Positions 16,390-24,864 of a DNA stretch of 64,000 bases are shown here, piece by piece. A program made the position numbers and the translations under genes. The notes under the pieces were generated by a model. That model searched no databases. It was not told the DNA's origin and worked only from the letters and a program-made list of their open reading frames with translations. The number at the start of each line of letters is the position of its first letter. The stretch's first letter is position 1. The DNA lies in assembly GCF_001750685.1 (NCBI RefSeq), contig NZ_CP017269.1:4815416-4879415 (forward strand), written 5' to 3'. The DNA comes from Geosporobacter ferrireducens (GTDB taxonomy: Bacteria; Bacillota; Clostridia; Peptostreptococcales; Thermotaleaceae).

Positions 16390-17574
16390 TTAATTCTTCC
16401 CGATACTTATCAATTCTCTGTTTTCCAATTCCAGTATACTATTTACAATCAATAGGATTCTTTCCATAACAGAGTCAATGATAGCATATTCTCTATCTGT
16501 GTGATTCCATTTACCCTTAACGCCCATACCACAAAGACAAGGTACCCCGGCTTTTGAAATATAGGCGGCATCTGAAGCGCCTCCCAATAAAACGCATTTA
16601 GGCTCTCCAAGTCCATTGTTTATTGAAATGGATTTAACAAGTTCATAAAATTCTTTATTGTACTGATTTCCAAAGGCAGGAAAAATGTTTTCGATAACTA
16701 ATTCAGATGTGGCCCCTTCAATCCTATTGGATGCGGCAATTTTATTTAAATCTGTCTTTACAGCTTCTATGATTTTATCATCAACGAATCGAATATCCAG
16801 CTTCAGCTCTGCATATTCTGGAACTGCATTAACCATAGTTCCTCCATGGATCAGACCTACATTGAAGGTGGTATTCTCATATTTTTCATTAAGCTTTTGA
16901 ATCTCGAGGATTTTATTTGCGATTTCATAAATTGCGCTAATCCCTTCGGAAAAATTATTGCCAGCGTGAGCAGACAACCCTTTTGTTTTTATGGTACAGA
17001 AAATCATTCCTTTTCTTGCGGTTACAATTCCATTGTCTATAAGGCCTGTTTCCATATTGAAAGCAGCTTTATAGCCTTTTGCTTCTCGTGTGATAAAGTC
17101 ACCACAACGGGATTTTGCATGACCATGCTCTTCGTCTCCGCTGATGATTACCTTTATAGGCTTGTTATAATCCAGTGCTTTTAAAACCTTTAGGATATAG
17201 AATATTAAGTTGATGCCACCCTTCATATCCAGTACACCTGGTCCGAAGACCAGGTTCTTTTCAATTCTGAAAGGATTATGCAATGCAAAACCGTCTTTAA
17301 AAACAGTGTCCATATGCCCGGCTAGAATAATGCCTTCACCAATGTCTCCTTCGCCGCACGTACCGATCAATGAGGGGCCTACACCTTCAAAATCACATAT
17401 TGTTGTTTTTAAACCCAGTTCTTCCAATTTATCTTTAATATATCTGCAAATATTGTATACGCCTTCCGGGTTATGGGTATAGCTCTCTATTTCCACCATT
17501 TGTTTCCATGTTTCGATGATGGCAGCCTGGTTGATCCCACAACTTTCCATTGCATCTAATATCCTCTGGTTCAT
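16390..17574 (-). CDS. M20-family metallopeptidase (CPG2/ArgE-like)
   Basis: Di-zinc amidohydrolase, 394 residues. Ligand motifs in order: AGHMDTVF, FGPGVLDMKGG (bridging Asp), SGDEEHGH (Glu base and ligand), NMETG and a late GKWNHTDRE His. The middle lid domain carries SAHAGNNFSEG. Family members hydrolyse N-acyl amino acids, aminoacyl-glutamates or dipeptides. Start ATG 17574 is chosen because AAAGGGGAG lies just before it on the minus strand; the longer reading to 17619 would put that site inside the gene. It ends the minus-strand set YfcC-NSAR-NSAR-M20, though a gap of about 100 bases precedes it. Deacylation of the N-acyl-amino acids handled by its neighbours is the likely job (inference). 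Confidence 0.9.
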   Translation of the reverse strand: MNQRILDAMESCGINQAAIIETWKQMVEIESYTHNPEGVYNICRYIKDKLEELGLKTTICDFEGVGPSLIGTCGEGDIGEGIILAGHMDTVFKDGFALHNPFRIEKNLVFGPGVLDMKGGINLIFYILKVLKALDYNKPIKVIISGDEEHGHAKSRCGDFITREAKGYKAAFNMETGLIDNGIVTARKGMIFCTIKTKGLSAHAGNNFSEGISAIYEIANKILEIQKLNEKYENTTFNVGLIHGGTMVNAVPEYAELKLDIRFVDDKIIEAVKTDLNKIAASNRIEGATSELVIENIFPAFGNQYNKEFYELVKSISINNGLGEPKCVLLGGASDAAYISKAGVPCLCGMGVKGKWNHTDREYAIIDSVMERILLIVNSILELENRELISIGKN

Positions 17575-17677
17575 TTTTCGTCTCCCCTTTGAGTTTAATT
17601 CCAGCAAATTTTTTTGCATGAACAGTAATATTTATATAACAGGTAAAAGCCCTTACATAGGCAATATCTTTTATGTA

Positions 17678-18790
17678 TTATCTCAAAATCTGTTTTTTCT
17701 CATAGGTAAAGCGCTCCATTAATTCCGGTATCGGCTCGAAACCAATACCTGCTTTTTCGGGAACTGCAACCATGGCTTTTTCGTCGATCGTAACCTCTGG
17801 TGAAATAACGTCCTGGTTCCAATAACGGTTTGAAGCAGGAATATCACCAGGAAATCTGTAGTTCGGCAGAGAAGCGATAGCCACATTATGGGCCCGTGCA
17901 ATCCCTGTATCCAGCATTCCGCCGCACCAAACAGGGATATCATGAGCTTGGCAAAGGTCATGAATCTTTTTGGCTGCAGTTAATCCACCGACCCGTGCTA
18001 CCTTGATGTTAATGGTTTTTGTACTTCCCAGTTCAATTGCTTTTCTCGCATCCTCCACAGAATGGATGCTTTCATCCAGACATATTCTTGTTTTTAGAAC
18101 AGCCTGCAGCTTTGCATGATCCACAATGTCATCATGGGCTAAAGGCTGTTCAATCATGATGAGGTTTAGCGGATCCATCTCCTTGAAAAGTTCAATATCC
18201 TTCAGCGTATAGGCGGAGTTAGCGTCAGCCATAAGCATAATATCGCCGAAACGCTTACGTATCGCTTCTAGATACTTTATGTCTTTGCCAGGCTTTATTT
18301 TTATTTTGACGCGACGGTAGCCTTCTTCCATATACTTTTCAACGACCCGCAGCAGATCATCGGGACTATTTTGAATCCCAATACTGACTCCGGTTTCAAT
18401 TTTGCTTCTTGTTCCGCCTAATGCTTTGGATAATGGAATATTTCTTTCCTTTGCATATAAATCCCAAACAGCACAATCCAAGGCGGATTTTGCCATTTTA
18501 TTGCGGCGGATGTGGGAGAACAGTGAATAGAGCTCCTCAGGGTGGGAAATTTCATCCTTGCTGAAAAGTAAAGGGATCAGAAAGTCCTGCAGGATATGCC
18601 AAGCGGTAGTCGTTGTTTCTTCGTTATAATAAGGATGGTCAAAGGCAGAGCAATCACCATATCCTATATGATCTTTTGTATGGATCTCGGCTGCGATAAA
18701 ATGTTTTTCCCTCATCGTAGCAAAGCTGACTTGAAAAGGGGTTTTAAATGTCATTTTCATTTTACGCAAAACAATTTTTTCGATTTTCAT
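17678..18790 (-). CDS. enolase-superfamily NSAR/OSBS or dipeptide epimerase-like enzyme A
   Basis: 370 residues, muconate-lactonising subgroup of the enolase superfamily, most like N-succinylamino acid racemase/o-succinylbenzoate synthase. Catalytic elements sit at the canonical numbers: KxK lysine within VKIKIK (K162-K166), metal ligands D189 (MADANSAY), E214 (IEQPL), D239 (CLDES), and K263 (NIKVARVGG). These enzymes racemise the alpha carbon of N-succinyl (or other N-acyl) amino acids. No other menaquinone genes are nearby, so a MenC role is unlikely. A close paralogue lies just upstream on the same strand. Start supported by GAGAGGA on the minus strand. Confidence 0.9.
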   Translation of the reverse strand: MKIEKIVLRKMKMTFKTPFQVSFATMREKHFIAAEIHTKDHIGYGDCSAFDHPYYNEETTTTAWHILQDFLIPLLFSKDEISHPEELYSLFSHIRRNKMAKSALDCAVWDLYAKERNIPLSKALGGTRSKIETGVSIGIQNSPDDLLRVVEKYMEEGYRRVKIKIKPGKDIKYLEAIRKRFGDIMLMADANSAYTLKDIELFKEMDPLNLIMIEQPLAHDDIVDHAKLQAVLKTRICLDESIHSVEDARKAIELGSTKTINIKVARVGGLTAAKKIHDLCQAHDIPVWCGGMLDTGIARAHNVAIASLPNYRFPGDIPASNRYWNQDVISPEVTIDEKAMVAVPEKAGIGFEPIPELMERFTYEKKQILR

Positions 18791-18833
18791 TTTAATCCTC
18801 TCCTAGACGATAATTTTTGAATCGCTACAAAAT

Positions 18834-19943
18834 TTACTTAAATACATCTCTGCTGACCATGAGCCGATCGAGGGACGCCTCATCAACAGTGTAACAGACG
18901 CCATTTGTTTCATCAGGAACGATAATGGTGCAGTCTTTGGTAATATCAACATATGGAATCGTAACATCTTCAGTATAGTAGCGCTTACTGGCAGCAATGT
19001 CATGAGCAAGGGTGAAGTTTGGAAGACTTGCTAAAGAGATATTTTGTACTCGTCCAATACCGAGTTCAAGCATCCCGCCGCACCAAACAGGAATATCGTG
19101 CTTCATACAAAGGTCATGAATTTTGACGGATTCATAAATGCCTCCCACACGACTGGACTTAATGTTGATAATCTTACAGCTTCCCAAAGCGATGGCTCTT
19201 CTGGCATCTTCAACGGAGGTGATGCTTTCATCGAGGCAAATAGGGGTTTTTATTGCTTTTTGCAACACTGCGTGGTCAACAATATCATTTTCTGCCAGAG
19301 GCTGTTCGATATACGAAAGGTTAAAATCATCCATTGCTTTGAAAAGCTCTATATCATCAAGACTATAGGCTGAATTGGCATCTATGGTTAATGTGATGTC
19401 TGGAAAGTTTTTTCGCACTTCCTTCAATACTTCGATGTCCCAGCCGGGCTTAATTTTGATCTTTGTTCGGTGATACCCTTCTAATAGATATTTTTCAATC
19501 TTTTGTAGTAAGGCTGTAATGGTGGGCTCAATCCCTAGACTGACACCCACCTTGATTTCATTATAGGTTCCACCGATTAATGTTTTTAGAGATTTTCCTT
19601 CTCGCTGCGTTTTCAAGTCCCATAGGGCGTTTTCTACACTGGCAATGGCCAGTCGGTTGCCCCGGATGAAGGATATTTTCCTCATAAATTCCTCTGGGCC
19701 TTCGATGTCTTTATGCAAGAGGATAGGAACCAGTAAGTCTTTAATAATATGATGGCAGGTAACATTATCTTCGGCATTGTATAAGGGTGCATGGAACGCT
19801 TTGCATTCCCCATAGCCAACTAGACCTTCAGAATAGATTTTTACAATGAGAGCATCTCTTTCGACGAATCGGGCAAAACTTGTTTCAAAGGGATGTAGAA
19901 AGGGATTTTTTACCCGAATAACATCAATACGATCTATACGCAT
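18834..19943 (-). CDS. enolase-superfamily NSAR/OSBS or dipeptide epimerase-like enzyme B
   Basis: 369 residues, aligned end to end with enzyme A: capping domain with VGYGECKAFHAPLYNAED, KIKIKPG lysines (161-165), D188 (TIDANSAY), E213 (YIEQPL), D238 (CLDES) and K262 (INIKSSRVGG). All catalytic residues are intact in both copies, so neither is a pseudogene. Small substitutions in the specificity loops (SRVGGIYESV here, ARVGGLTAAK in A) suggest different acyl or side-chain preference. Start ATG with AAAGGAGA on the minus strand, 32 bases after the YfcC-type transporter gene, so the pair is probably transcribed from the promoter near 21420. Confidence 0.9.
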   Translation of the reverse strand: MRIDRIDVIRVKNPFLHPFETSFARFVERDALIVKIYSEGLVGYGECKAFHAPLYNAEDNVTCHHIIKDLLVPILLHKDIEGPEEFMRKISFIRGNRLAIASVENALWDLKTQREGKSLKTLIGGTYNEIKVGVSLGIEPTITALLQKIEKYLLEGYHRTKIKIKPGWDIEVLKEVRKNFPDITLTIDANSAYSLDDIELFKAMDDFNLSYIEQPLAENDIVDHAVLQKAIKTPICLDESITSVEDARRAIALGSCKIINIKSSRVGGIYESVKIHDLCMKHDIPVWCGGMLELGIGRVQNISLASLPNFTLAHDIAASKRYYTEDVTIPYVDITKDCTIIVPDETNGVCYTVDEASLDRLMVSRDVFK

Positions 19944-19975
19944 TTTTCATTCTCCTTTACGCATATAATTTCTGA

Positions 19976-21364
19976 TTACCATCCAATCAGTACACCGACA
20001 ACGATCGCTATGATTGAAATGGCAGTCCATATCCATATGAGAGGCATAATAAACTTCAACCATTTATCATATGGAACTTTGGCTAATCCGATGAAACCCA
20101 TTAAGGTGCCAGAAGTAGGAATAATTAAGTTCGTAATCCCATCACCATATTTATAGGCTGAAACCACGACTTGTTTTGACAAACCTATAACATCGCTTAA
20201 TGGAGCCAGGATAGGCATAACAACAGCTGCTTGACCGCTTCCCGAAGGAACAAAGAAATTAAATACCCAGTTAAATATAAACATGAATACGGCGGATAAA
20301 ACAGATGGAACTTTATCTAAAGGAAGTGCAGAATAGTAGATGATTGTAGAGATGATATTTCCTTCAGTTAAAACTACAGATATTGCTGTTGCAAAGCCTA
20401 TGAGTATTGCTGAGTATACAGCCATTTTACATCCTTCAACGAAGGATTTGCTCATTTTGTCAGGGGACATTTTTCTAATGAAACCGCTCACAATTGCTAA
20501 CAGTATGCATACGGTATTTAGCTCATTCATGCCCCATTTAAACTTTAATGCGCCATAAATATAAATACCAAATGTAACAAATATAGACAGTAGGATTAAT
20601 TTATGTCCATTGGTAAACTCGTTATTTGCATCCTCAGATACATCAACTGCCCAATCATAATTCCCAGTTCCTAAAACAGAATCAGCTGGATTATCCAATA
20701 CTTTTTTTGCATATCTCATCAAATATAAAATCGAAGCTACCAATAAGAAAATATACACGATGGTTCTAAACACTATTCCTGATAATACTGGAACACCAGC
20801 GATAGTTTGAGCAACTACCACTGTAAATGGTCCCATGCCAGAACCAATAAATCCTGCATATGTGGCCAAATACATCATAGACAACCCAACGATCGGGTCC
20901 ATTTTTAATTTTCGTGCTATAATTAGACCGATAGGAATAAATACGATTGTTTGGTTCACAATAATCTCCAAGTACCCTAGAATAGACATTACGATCATGA
21001 TGATAGGGATTAATAATATAATCTTACCTTTTAGCCGAAGAGATAAAAAATCGATAGATCTTTCAATAGCCCCGGTGTCGTTTATAATTTTAAATGCGCC
21101 TGAAACGATGAAAACAGAAAATATAATGGACGCACCTTGGATCATGCCCTTTGAAATGGCCATAATCGCTTTGTAAAGATTGACCGGTGTATTGTCCACA
21201 AAATGAAAGGAATTTGGATCAATTACTGTTGAATCCGGAAATTTGTCATAAACACCTGCAGGCAGTATATAGGTCAAAATTGCAGCAAATAAAATAAAGT
21301 AGACCAGTAATACATAGGTGTCCGGAATCTGAAATTTTTTTCTGGCTTTAACAAGTTCACTCAT
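19976..21364 (-). CDS. YfcC/DcuC-family membrane transporter
   Basis: Integral membrane carrier of 462 residues with about 12 hydrophobic segments, of the YfcC group (DcuC/ion transporter superfamily). Landmarks: an early LTYILPAGVYDKF loop, VNQTIVFIPIGLIIARKL, YLATYAGFIGSGMGPFT, and the re-entrant FNFFVPSGSGQAAVVMPILA. Family members are proposed to move basic amino acids, peptides or C4-dicarboxylates. The start ATG 21364 is preceded on the minus strand by GAGGGGG; the reading from 21439 would span promoter-like repeats. First gene of the minus-strand set with the two NSAR-like enzymes, it probably imports their substrate or exports a product. Confidence 0.9.
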   Translation of the reverse strand: MSELVKARKKFQIPDTYVLLVYFILFAAILTYILPAGVYDKFPDSTVIDPNSFHFVDNTPVNLYKAIMAISKGMIQGASIIFSVFIVSGAFKIINDTGAIERSIDFLSLRLKGKIILLIPIIMIVMSILGYLEIIVNQTIVFIPIGLIIARKLKMDPIVGLSMMYLATYAGFIGSGMGPFTVVVAQTIAGVPVLSGIVFRTIVYIFLLVASILYLMRYAKKVLDNPADSVLGTGNYDWAVDVSEDANNEFTNGHKLILLSIFVTFGIYIYGALKFKWGMNELNTVCILLAIVSGFIRKMSPDKMSKSFVEGCKMAVYSAILIGFATAISVVLTEGNIISTIIYYSALPLDKVPSVLSAVFMFIFNWVFNFFVPSGSGQAAVVMPILAPLSDVIGLSKQVVVSAYKYGDGITNLIIPTSGTLMGFIGLAKVPYDKWLKFIMPLIWIWTAISIIAIVVGVLIGW

Positions 21365-21392
21365 AAAAAACCCCCTCTTCAATTTAAGATTT

Positions 21393-21425
21393 ACTTGCGT
21401 ATGATTACTAACTTGTGTATGATTA
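21393..21425 (-). promoter_or_regulatory. tandem 15-bp repeats at the yfcC promoter
   Basis: ACTTGCGTATGATTA (21393-21407) and ACTTGTGTATGATTA (21411-21425) differ at one base and have an 18-bp period. On the minus strand a TATAAT (plus 21421-21426 region) overlaps the second copy. A second direct pair, TGTCTGAA at 21441 and 21463, is nearer the divergent regulator gene. Likely binding sites for that regulator. Confidence 0.5.
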
Positions 21426-21482
21426 TAACAAATATGCAATTGTCTGAATATTGACTAAAAAATGTCTGAAATAGGTGATCGA

Positions 21483-22817
21483 ATGAAAATAGGATTTTTA
21501 GGCACAGAAATTAGATTAGATCTCATAAAAAAAGTTGTAAATACTTTTTTCACAGATATTGAGCCCGTATATATTGTGGATGGGAAGGATTTCTATAATA
21601 TAGATACAGAGGCAAAATTAAAGGAATTGAAAAAAGATATGAATGGTTTTATATTTGCAGGCGAATTACAATACCATTTTTATAACAATATCTTTTTTCC
21701 CGATATTCCATGTGACTATATTAGAAAAGACTGGTCGTCTTTGCAGAATTCTTTTCTGAGCATCACACTAAAAGGTATAGCGTTTACAAATGTTAGCATT
21801 GACAGCTACTCCTCTTCATTAATTAGTAATTTAATGAAAGATTTAGGGGTGCAAAATGATAATTGCCATATTAAAATTATAGAAAGAAGAAATTTTGACA
21901 AAACATATTCAGAAAATCTATACCAGCAACATAAAAAAATGTATTTCAATAAGGAGGTAAAGGGTTGCATTACTGCTATATTTCCTGTATATGAACAACT
22001 GTTAAAAGACAATATTCCCTGTGTTTATGCAAAGCCTACAACCGATGTAATCAGGAAGACGATCCATTATATTGAAGAACAATATCATATAAACATGGGA
22101 AAAACTAGAAACATCGCCATTATCATTATCAAAATCATACCGAAAAAAGAATATTCTTACATTAGAAAAGATGAATATTTATACATGCATGAAAAGATTA
22201 AGGTGGCTGAGGAAGTATATTATTTTGCGAAAAATACAAATGCTGCTGTAGTAAATGAATCCATCGATAAGTTTGTGATTTTGATGAACAAGAAGGATTT
22301 AATTGAATACACCAATAGCCTGCAGGACTTTTATTTATTGAATTCAATATACAATAATACGAATTGTGATGTCAATATCGGTATCGGCTACGGCTTTAAT
22401 CCAAGTGAAGCAAAGTTTAATGCGAATCTGGCCATTGAAAAAGCAGATATAAATGATAAGAATATTACCTATATTGTACCCAGTACAAACTCGGTGGTTG
22501 GACCTTTAGATTTTTTAGTAATCGATAAAAAGGAAAATGAAATGGATATTGAAGACAAAGTTTTTCTGGAGCTGTCAAGAGAAAGCGGGGTATCACAATC
22601 TGTAATATATAAAATATATGTTTTAATAGAGAAGTATAAAAAGAATACTTTTACTTCTTTGGAGCTATCTCAAAAACTAAATGTGTCTCAAAGAAGTGCC
22701 AGCAGAATGCTGCGAAAATTGGAAGATTCCCGGATTGCAAGAATAGTGGGGAAGAAAGTCACTGGAAATTTAGGACGCCCCAGCGATATATATGAAATCA
22801 AATTCACAGGCAGATGA
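21483..22817 (+). CDS. multidomain transcriptional regulator (PrpR_N-like, degenerate GGDEF-like, C-terminal winged helix)
   Basis: 444 residues, soluble. Three parts can be seen. The N-terminal 190 residues (MKIGFLGTEIRLDLI, later KEVKGCITAIFPVYEQLLKD and IPCVYAKPTTDVIRKT) resemble the PrpR N-terminal ligand domain of propionate-type regulators. The middle (KIIPKKEY to NLAIEKADIND) resembles the second half of a GGDEF/class III cyclase fold (VNIGIGYGFNPSEAKFNANL) but has no GGDEF signature. The last 80 residues are a winged helix (TSLELSQKLNVSQRSASRML, GRPSDIYEIK). Divergent from the yfcC-NSAR set and the obvious regulator of it. Start ATG 21483 follows ATAGGTGA. I know no named protein with this exact architecture. 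Confidence 0.75.
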   Translation: MKIGFLGTEIRLDLIKKVVNTFFTDIEPVYIVDGKDFYNIDTEAKLKELKKDMNGFIFAGELQYHFYNNIFFPDIPCDYIRKDWSSLQNSFLSITLKGIAFTNVSIDSYSSSLISNLMKDLGVQNDNCHIKIIERRNFDKTYSENLYQQHKKMYFNKEVKGCITAIFPVYEQLLKDNIPCVYAKPTTDVIRKTIHYIEEQYHINMGKTRNIAIIIIKIIPKKEYSYIRKDEYLYMHEKIKVAEEVYYFAKNTNAAVVNESIDKFVILMNKKDLIEYTNSLQDFYLLNSIYNNTNCDVNIGIGYGFNPSEAKFNANLAIEKADINDKNITYIVPSTNSVVGPLDFLVIDKKENEMDIEDKVFLELSRESGVSQSVIYKIYVLIEKYKKNTFTSLELSQKLNVSQRSASRMLRKLEDSRIARIVGKKVTGNLGRPSDIYEIKFTGR

Positions 22818-22936
22818 AAAGCAGAGCAGATTTTATAGGGATTTCCCATAAAATCTGTTTCTTATTTCTTTGGGAAATAGAGCATGTTGCAGCGTTAATT
22901 TTCAACTTTTTTGTCAATTGTATTATAATAGGATTA

Positions 22937-23013
22937 CGTGGAGTCATAGGGACGGTTCGTCAGGTACATATGTTTTTTTATGTGCTTGAGGAACTGGCCC
23001 CATGGCGTAGCGG
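22937..23013. repeat. dispersed palindromic repeat, copy 3
   Basis: GTGGAGTCATAGGGACGG on the left and CTGGCCCCATGGCGTAGCGG on the right, with internal GTTCGTCAGGTACATA and TATGTGCTTGAGGAAC arms that pair imperfectly. It matches copy 1 in reverse orientation with several base changes. A neighbouring TTATTGCAATTTAT (23025-23038) repeats the flank of copy 1. It lies in the 250-base gap before the two-component system. A small open frame crossing it is not believed to be a gene. Confidence 0.75.
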
Positions 23014-23072
23014 AAGTAGCATACTTATTGCAATTTATATAGCGTCAAAACTTCAGCGAGGAGTGAGGATAC

Positions 23073-23747
23073 ATGTATAAAATATTAATTGTAGAAGACG
23101 ATCATACAATAGCTTCAATTATTGAAGAAAGACTAGGCAAATGGGAATATAAGACTTCAAGGGTTTCAGACTTTAGCGATATACTTTCAAGCTATATTTC
23201 CTTCGAGCCCCATCTGGTACTTATGGACATTAACTTGCCCTATTATGACGGTTTTTATTGGTGTGCTAAAATTCGCCAACTGTCTCATATTCCCATTATA
23301 TTTATATCTTCAAGAGATACGGAGGGCGATAAAATACGGGCCATAACACAAGGGGGGGACGATTATATAGAAAAACCCTTTTCAATGGATCTGCTTACTG
23401 CAAAAGTACAGGCCATATTGCGCAGGGCCTATTCCTACAGCGATCAGACATTAAATATATTGCAGCACAGGGATATGGTATTAGATATAGAGCACCTGCA
23501 TGTTCTTTGCGGCGAGAAGGAAATAGAGCTTACGCGGAATGAGTGTAAGATCCTATCTATGCTGATTAGAAATCATGACAAGGTTGTAAACCGGGCACGG
23601 CTGATGAAAGCATTATGGGATGATGAGAGTTTTGTAGATGATAATACCCTCACCGTTAATGTGAACCGCCTGCGCAGGAAATTAGAAACCATTGGATTGG
23701 AAGGGTACGTTAAAACAATCAAAGGGGAAGGGTACCGGTTGCTATGA
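23073..23747 (+). CDS. OmpR/PhoB-type response regulator (BceR-like)
   Basis: 224 residues: receiver domain 1-118 with acidic pocket (VEDD), phospho-acceptor D52 in LMDINLPYYDG and Lys in EKPFS; winged-helix DNA-binding domain about 128-224 (LTRNECKILSMLIRNHDKVV, VNRLRRKLE). In the BceRS-AB modules of Firmicutes it activates a transporter conferring resistance to bacitracin-like or lantibiotic peptides. Its stop overlaps the kinase start by four bases, showing translational coupling. Confidence 0.92.
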   Translation: MYKILIVEDDHTIASIIEERLGKWEYKTSRVSDFSDILSSYISFEPHLVLMDINLPYYDGFYWCAKIRQLSHIPIIFISSRDTEGDKIRAITQGGDDYIEKPFSMDLLTAKVQAILRRAYSYSDQTLNILQHRDMVLDIEHLHVLCGEKEIELTRNECKILSMLIRNHDKVVNRARLMKALWDDESFVDDNTLTVNVNRLRRKLETIGLEGYVKTIKGEGYRLL

Positions 23748-24772
23748 AGTTTGTAGAATATGTAAAGGAAAGATGGTTAACTTACGTATTTATTGCAGCT
23801 GCTTTTCTGTTTTCCGCTGCAGTATATCAATTAGATAAAAGCTTTAATATAAGCCCGTCAAATGCCAGTTATGTGGTGGCGGGATGGCTGCTGCTGTTTG
23901 CTATTTTTGCAGCCGTTGATTATGGAATTTTCAATTATCGTGTAGAAAAGTTTAAAAAATATTGCAGATTGAATGCTTCTTCGGAAGATACGGATCAATT
24001 TACTTATCCTGTAGATAAAGAGTATGCCCAGTTGGTATATAACATAGCAGCAGCATATGAAAAATACAAAGCCGACATCTATGCCAAATCTGCAGAGGAA
24101 TTGGAGTTTATCACCAAATGGGTACACGATGTCAAGGTGCCGATTGCGGCTGCGAGACTGATTTTAGAAAACCATGAAAATGATATTCCAGGCAGTTTTT
24201 ATCAAAGCATTGATAAAGAGATATTTGCAATAGAGGAGTCGGTGCAAAGAATTTTATATGAGATGAAATCCAACAGTCTTTCTGAAGATTATAAAATAAC
24301 AACAGTAAGTACGAAACGATTAATTGCACAAACCCTCAAAGGGTACTCAAACTTTTTTAGCTATAAAAAGATCAAAATCTCCCTCTCTGGTGAGGATTAC
24401 AATGTTTTAACAGACGAAAAATGGAGTGGATATATATTGTCTCAAATCCTATCCAATGCTGTAAAACATACACCTGCCGAAGGCAGCATCATCATAGGCA
24501 CCAAAAAACAAGGGGATGAAACTACTATATCTGTTAAAAACAGTGGAAAAGGAATTTTACAAAAGGATATTGGACAAATTTTTCATAAGGGCTATACATC
24601 CTCTGAGAATAGAAACGGCATGAAGGCCACCGGTTATGGATTATATCTTTCCAAAAAACTAAGTGACATGCTGGGACACCGGCTGACGGCTGAATCTAAA
24701 CATGGCGAATACGCTGTGTTTCATTTAACCTTTATTGAAAACCGGACCATGCACCATGTGACAAAAATGTAA
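23744..24772 (+). CDS. intramembrane-sensing histidine kinase (BceS-like)
   Basis: 342 residues. Two N-terminal membrane helices (residues about 11-28 and 41-60) separated by only a dozen external residues, so it has no sensor domain of its own, the hallmark of BceS kinases that sense through the ABC transporter. Phospho-acceptor H128 lies in WVHDVKVP. The ATPase domain shows an N-box (ILSNAVKHT), G1-type VKNSGKGI and ATGYGLYLSKKL. The ABC genes follow 90 bases downstream, as in bceRSAB loci. Confidence 0.92.
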   Translation: MKFVEYVKERWLTYVFIAAAFLFSAAVYQLDKSFNISPSNASYVVAGWLLLFAIFAAVDYGIFNYRVEKFKKYCRLNASSEDTDQFTYPVDKEYAQLVYNIAAAYEKYKADIYAKSAEELEFITKWVHDVKVPIAAARLILENHENDIPGSFYQSIDKEIFAIEESVQRILYEMKSNSLSEDYKITTVSTKRLIAQTLKGYSNFFSYKKIKISLSGEDYNVLTDEKWSGYILSQILSNAVKHTPAEGSIIIGTKKQGDETTISVKNSGKGILQKDIGQIFHKGYTSSENRNGMKATGYGLYLSKKLSDMLGHRLTAESKHGEYAVFHLTFIENRTMHHVTKM

Positions 24773-24804
24773 GATAAAGATTTAATAATGTAAGCTAATT
24801 CGAT

Positions 24805-24832
24805 TTTGCCAATTCTGTAATCAGAATATAAT
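24805..24832 (+). promoter_or_regulatory. candidate BceR-type operator and promoter of the ABC genes
   Basis: A perfect inverted repeat ATTCTG-TAAT-CAGAAT (24812-24827) directly precedes TATAAT (24827-24832), with a weak -35 (TTTGCC at 24805-24810). The 6-4-6 layout resembles the spaced dyads bound by BceR-like regulators. Assignment is from position and symmetry only. Confidence 0.5.
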
Positions 24833-24864
24833 TATCTAAGAATAATTATATGGAGGGAAAACCA

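Noticed and set aside
18790..18834. o-succinylbenzoate synthase (menaquinone) role for the enolase-superfamily pair
   Set aside because: No men genes nearby and the partners are peptidases and a YfcC carrier; OSBS activity may still be a side reaction.
22814..23080. 88-residue open frame between the regulator and the response regulator
   Set aside because: It runs through palindromic repeat copy 3, has no ribosome binding site, and its translation has no domain-like pattern.
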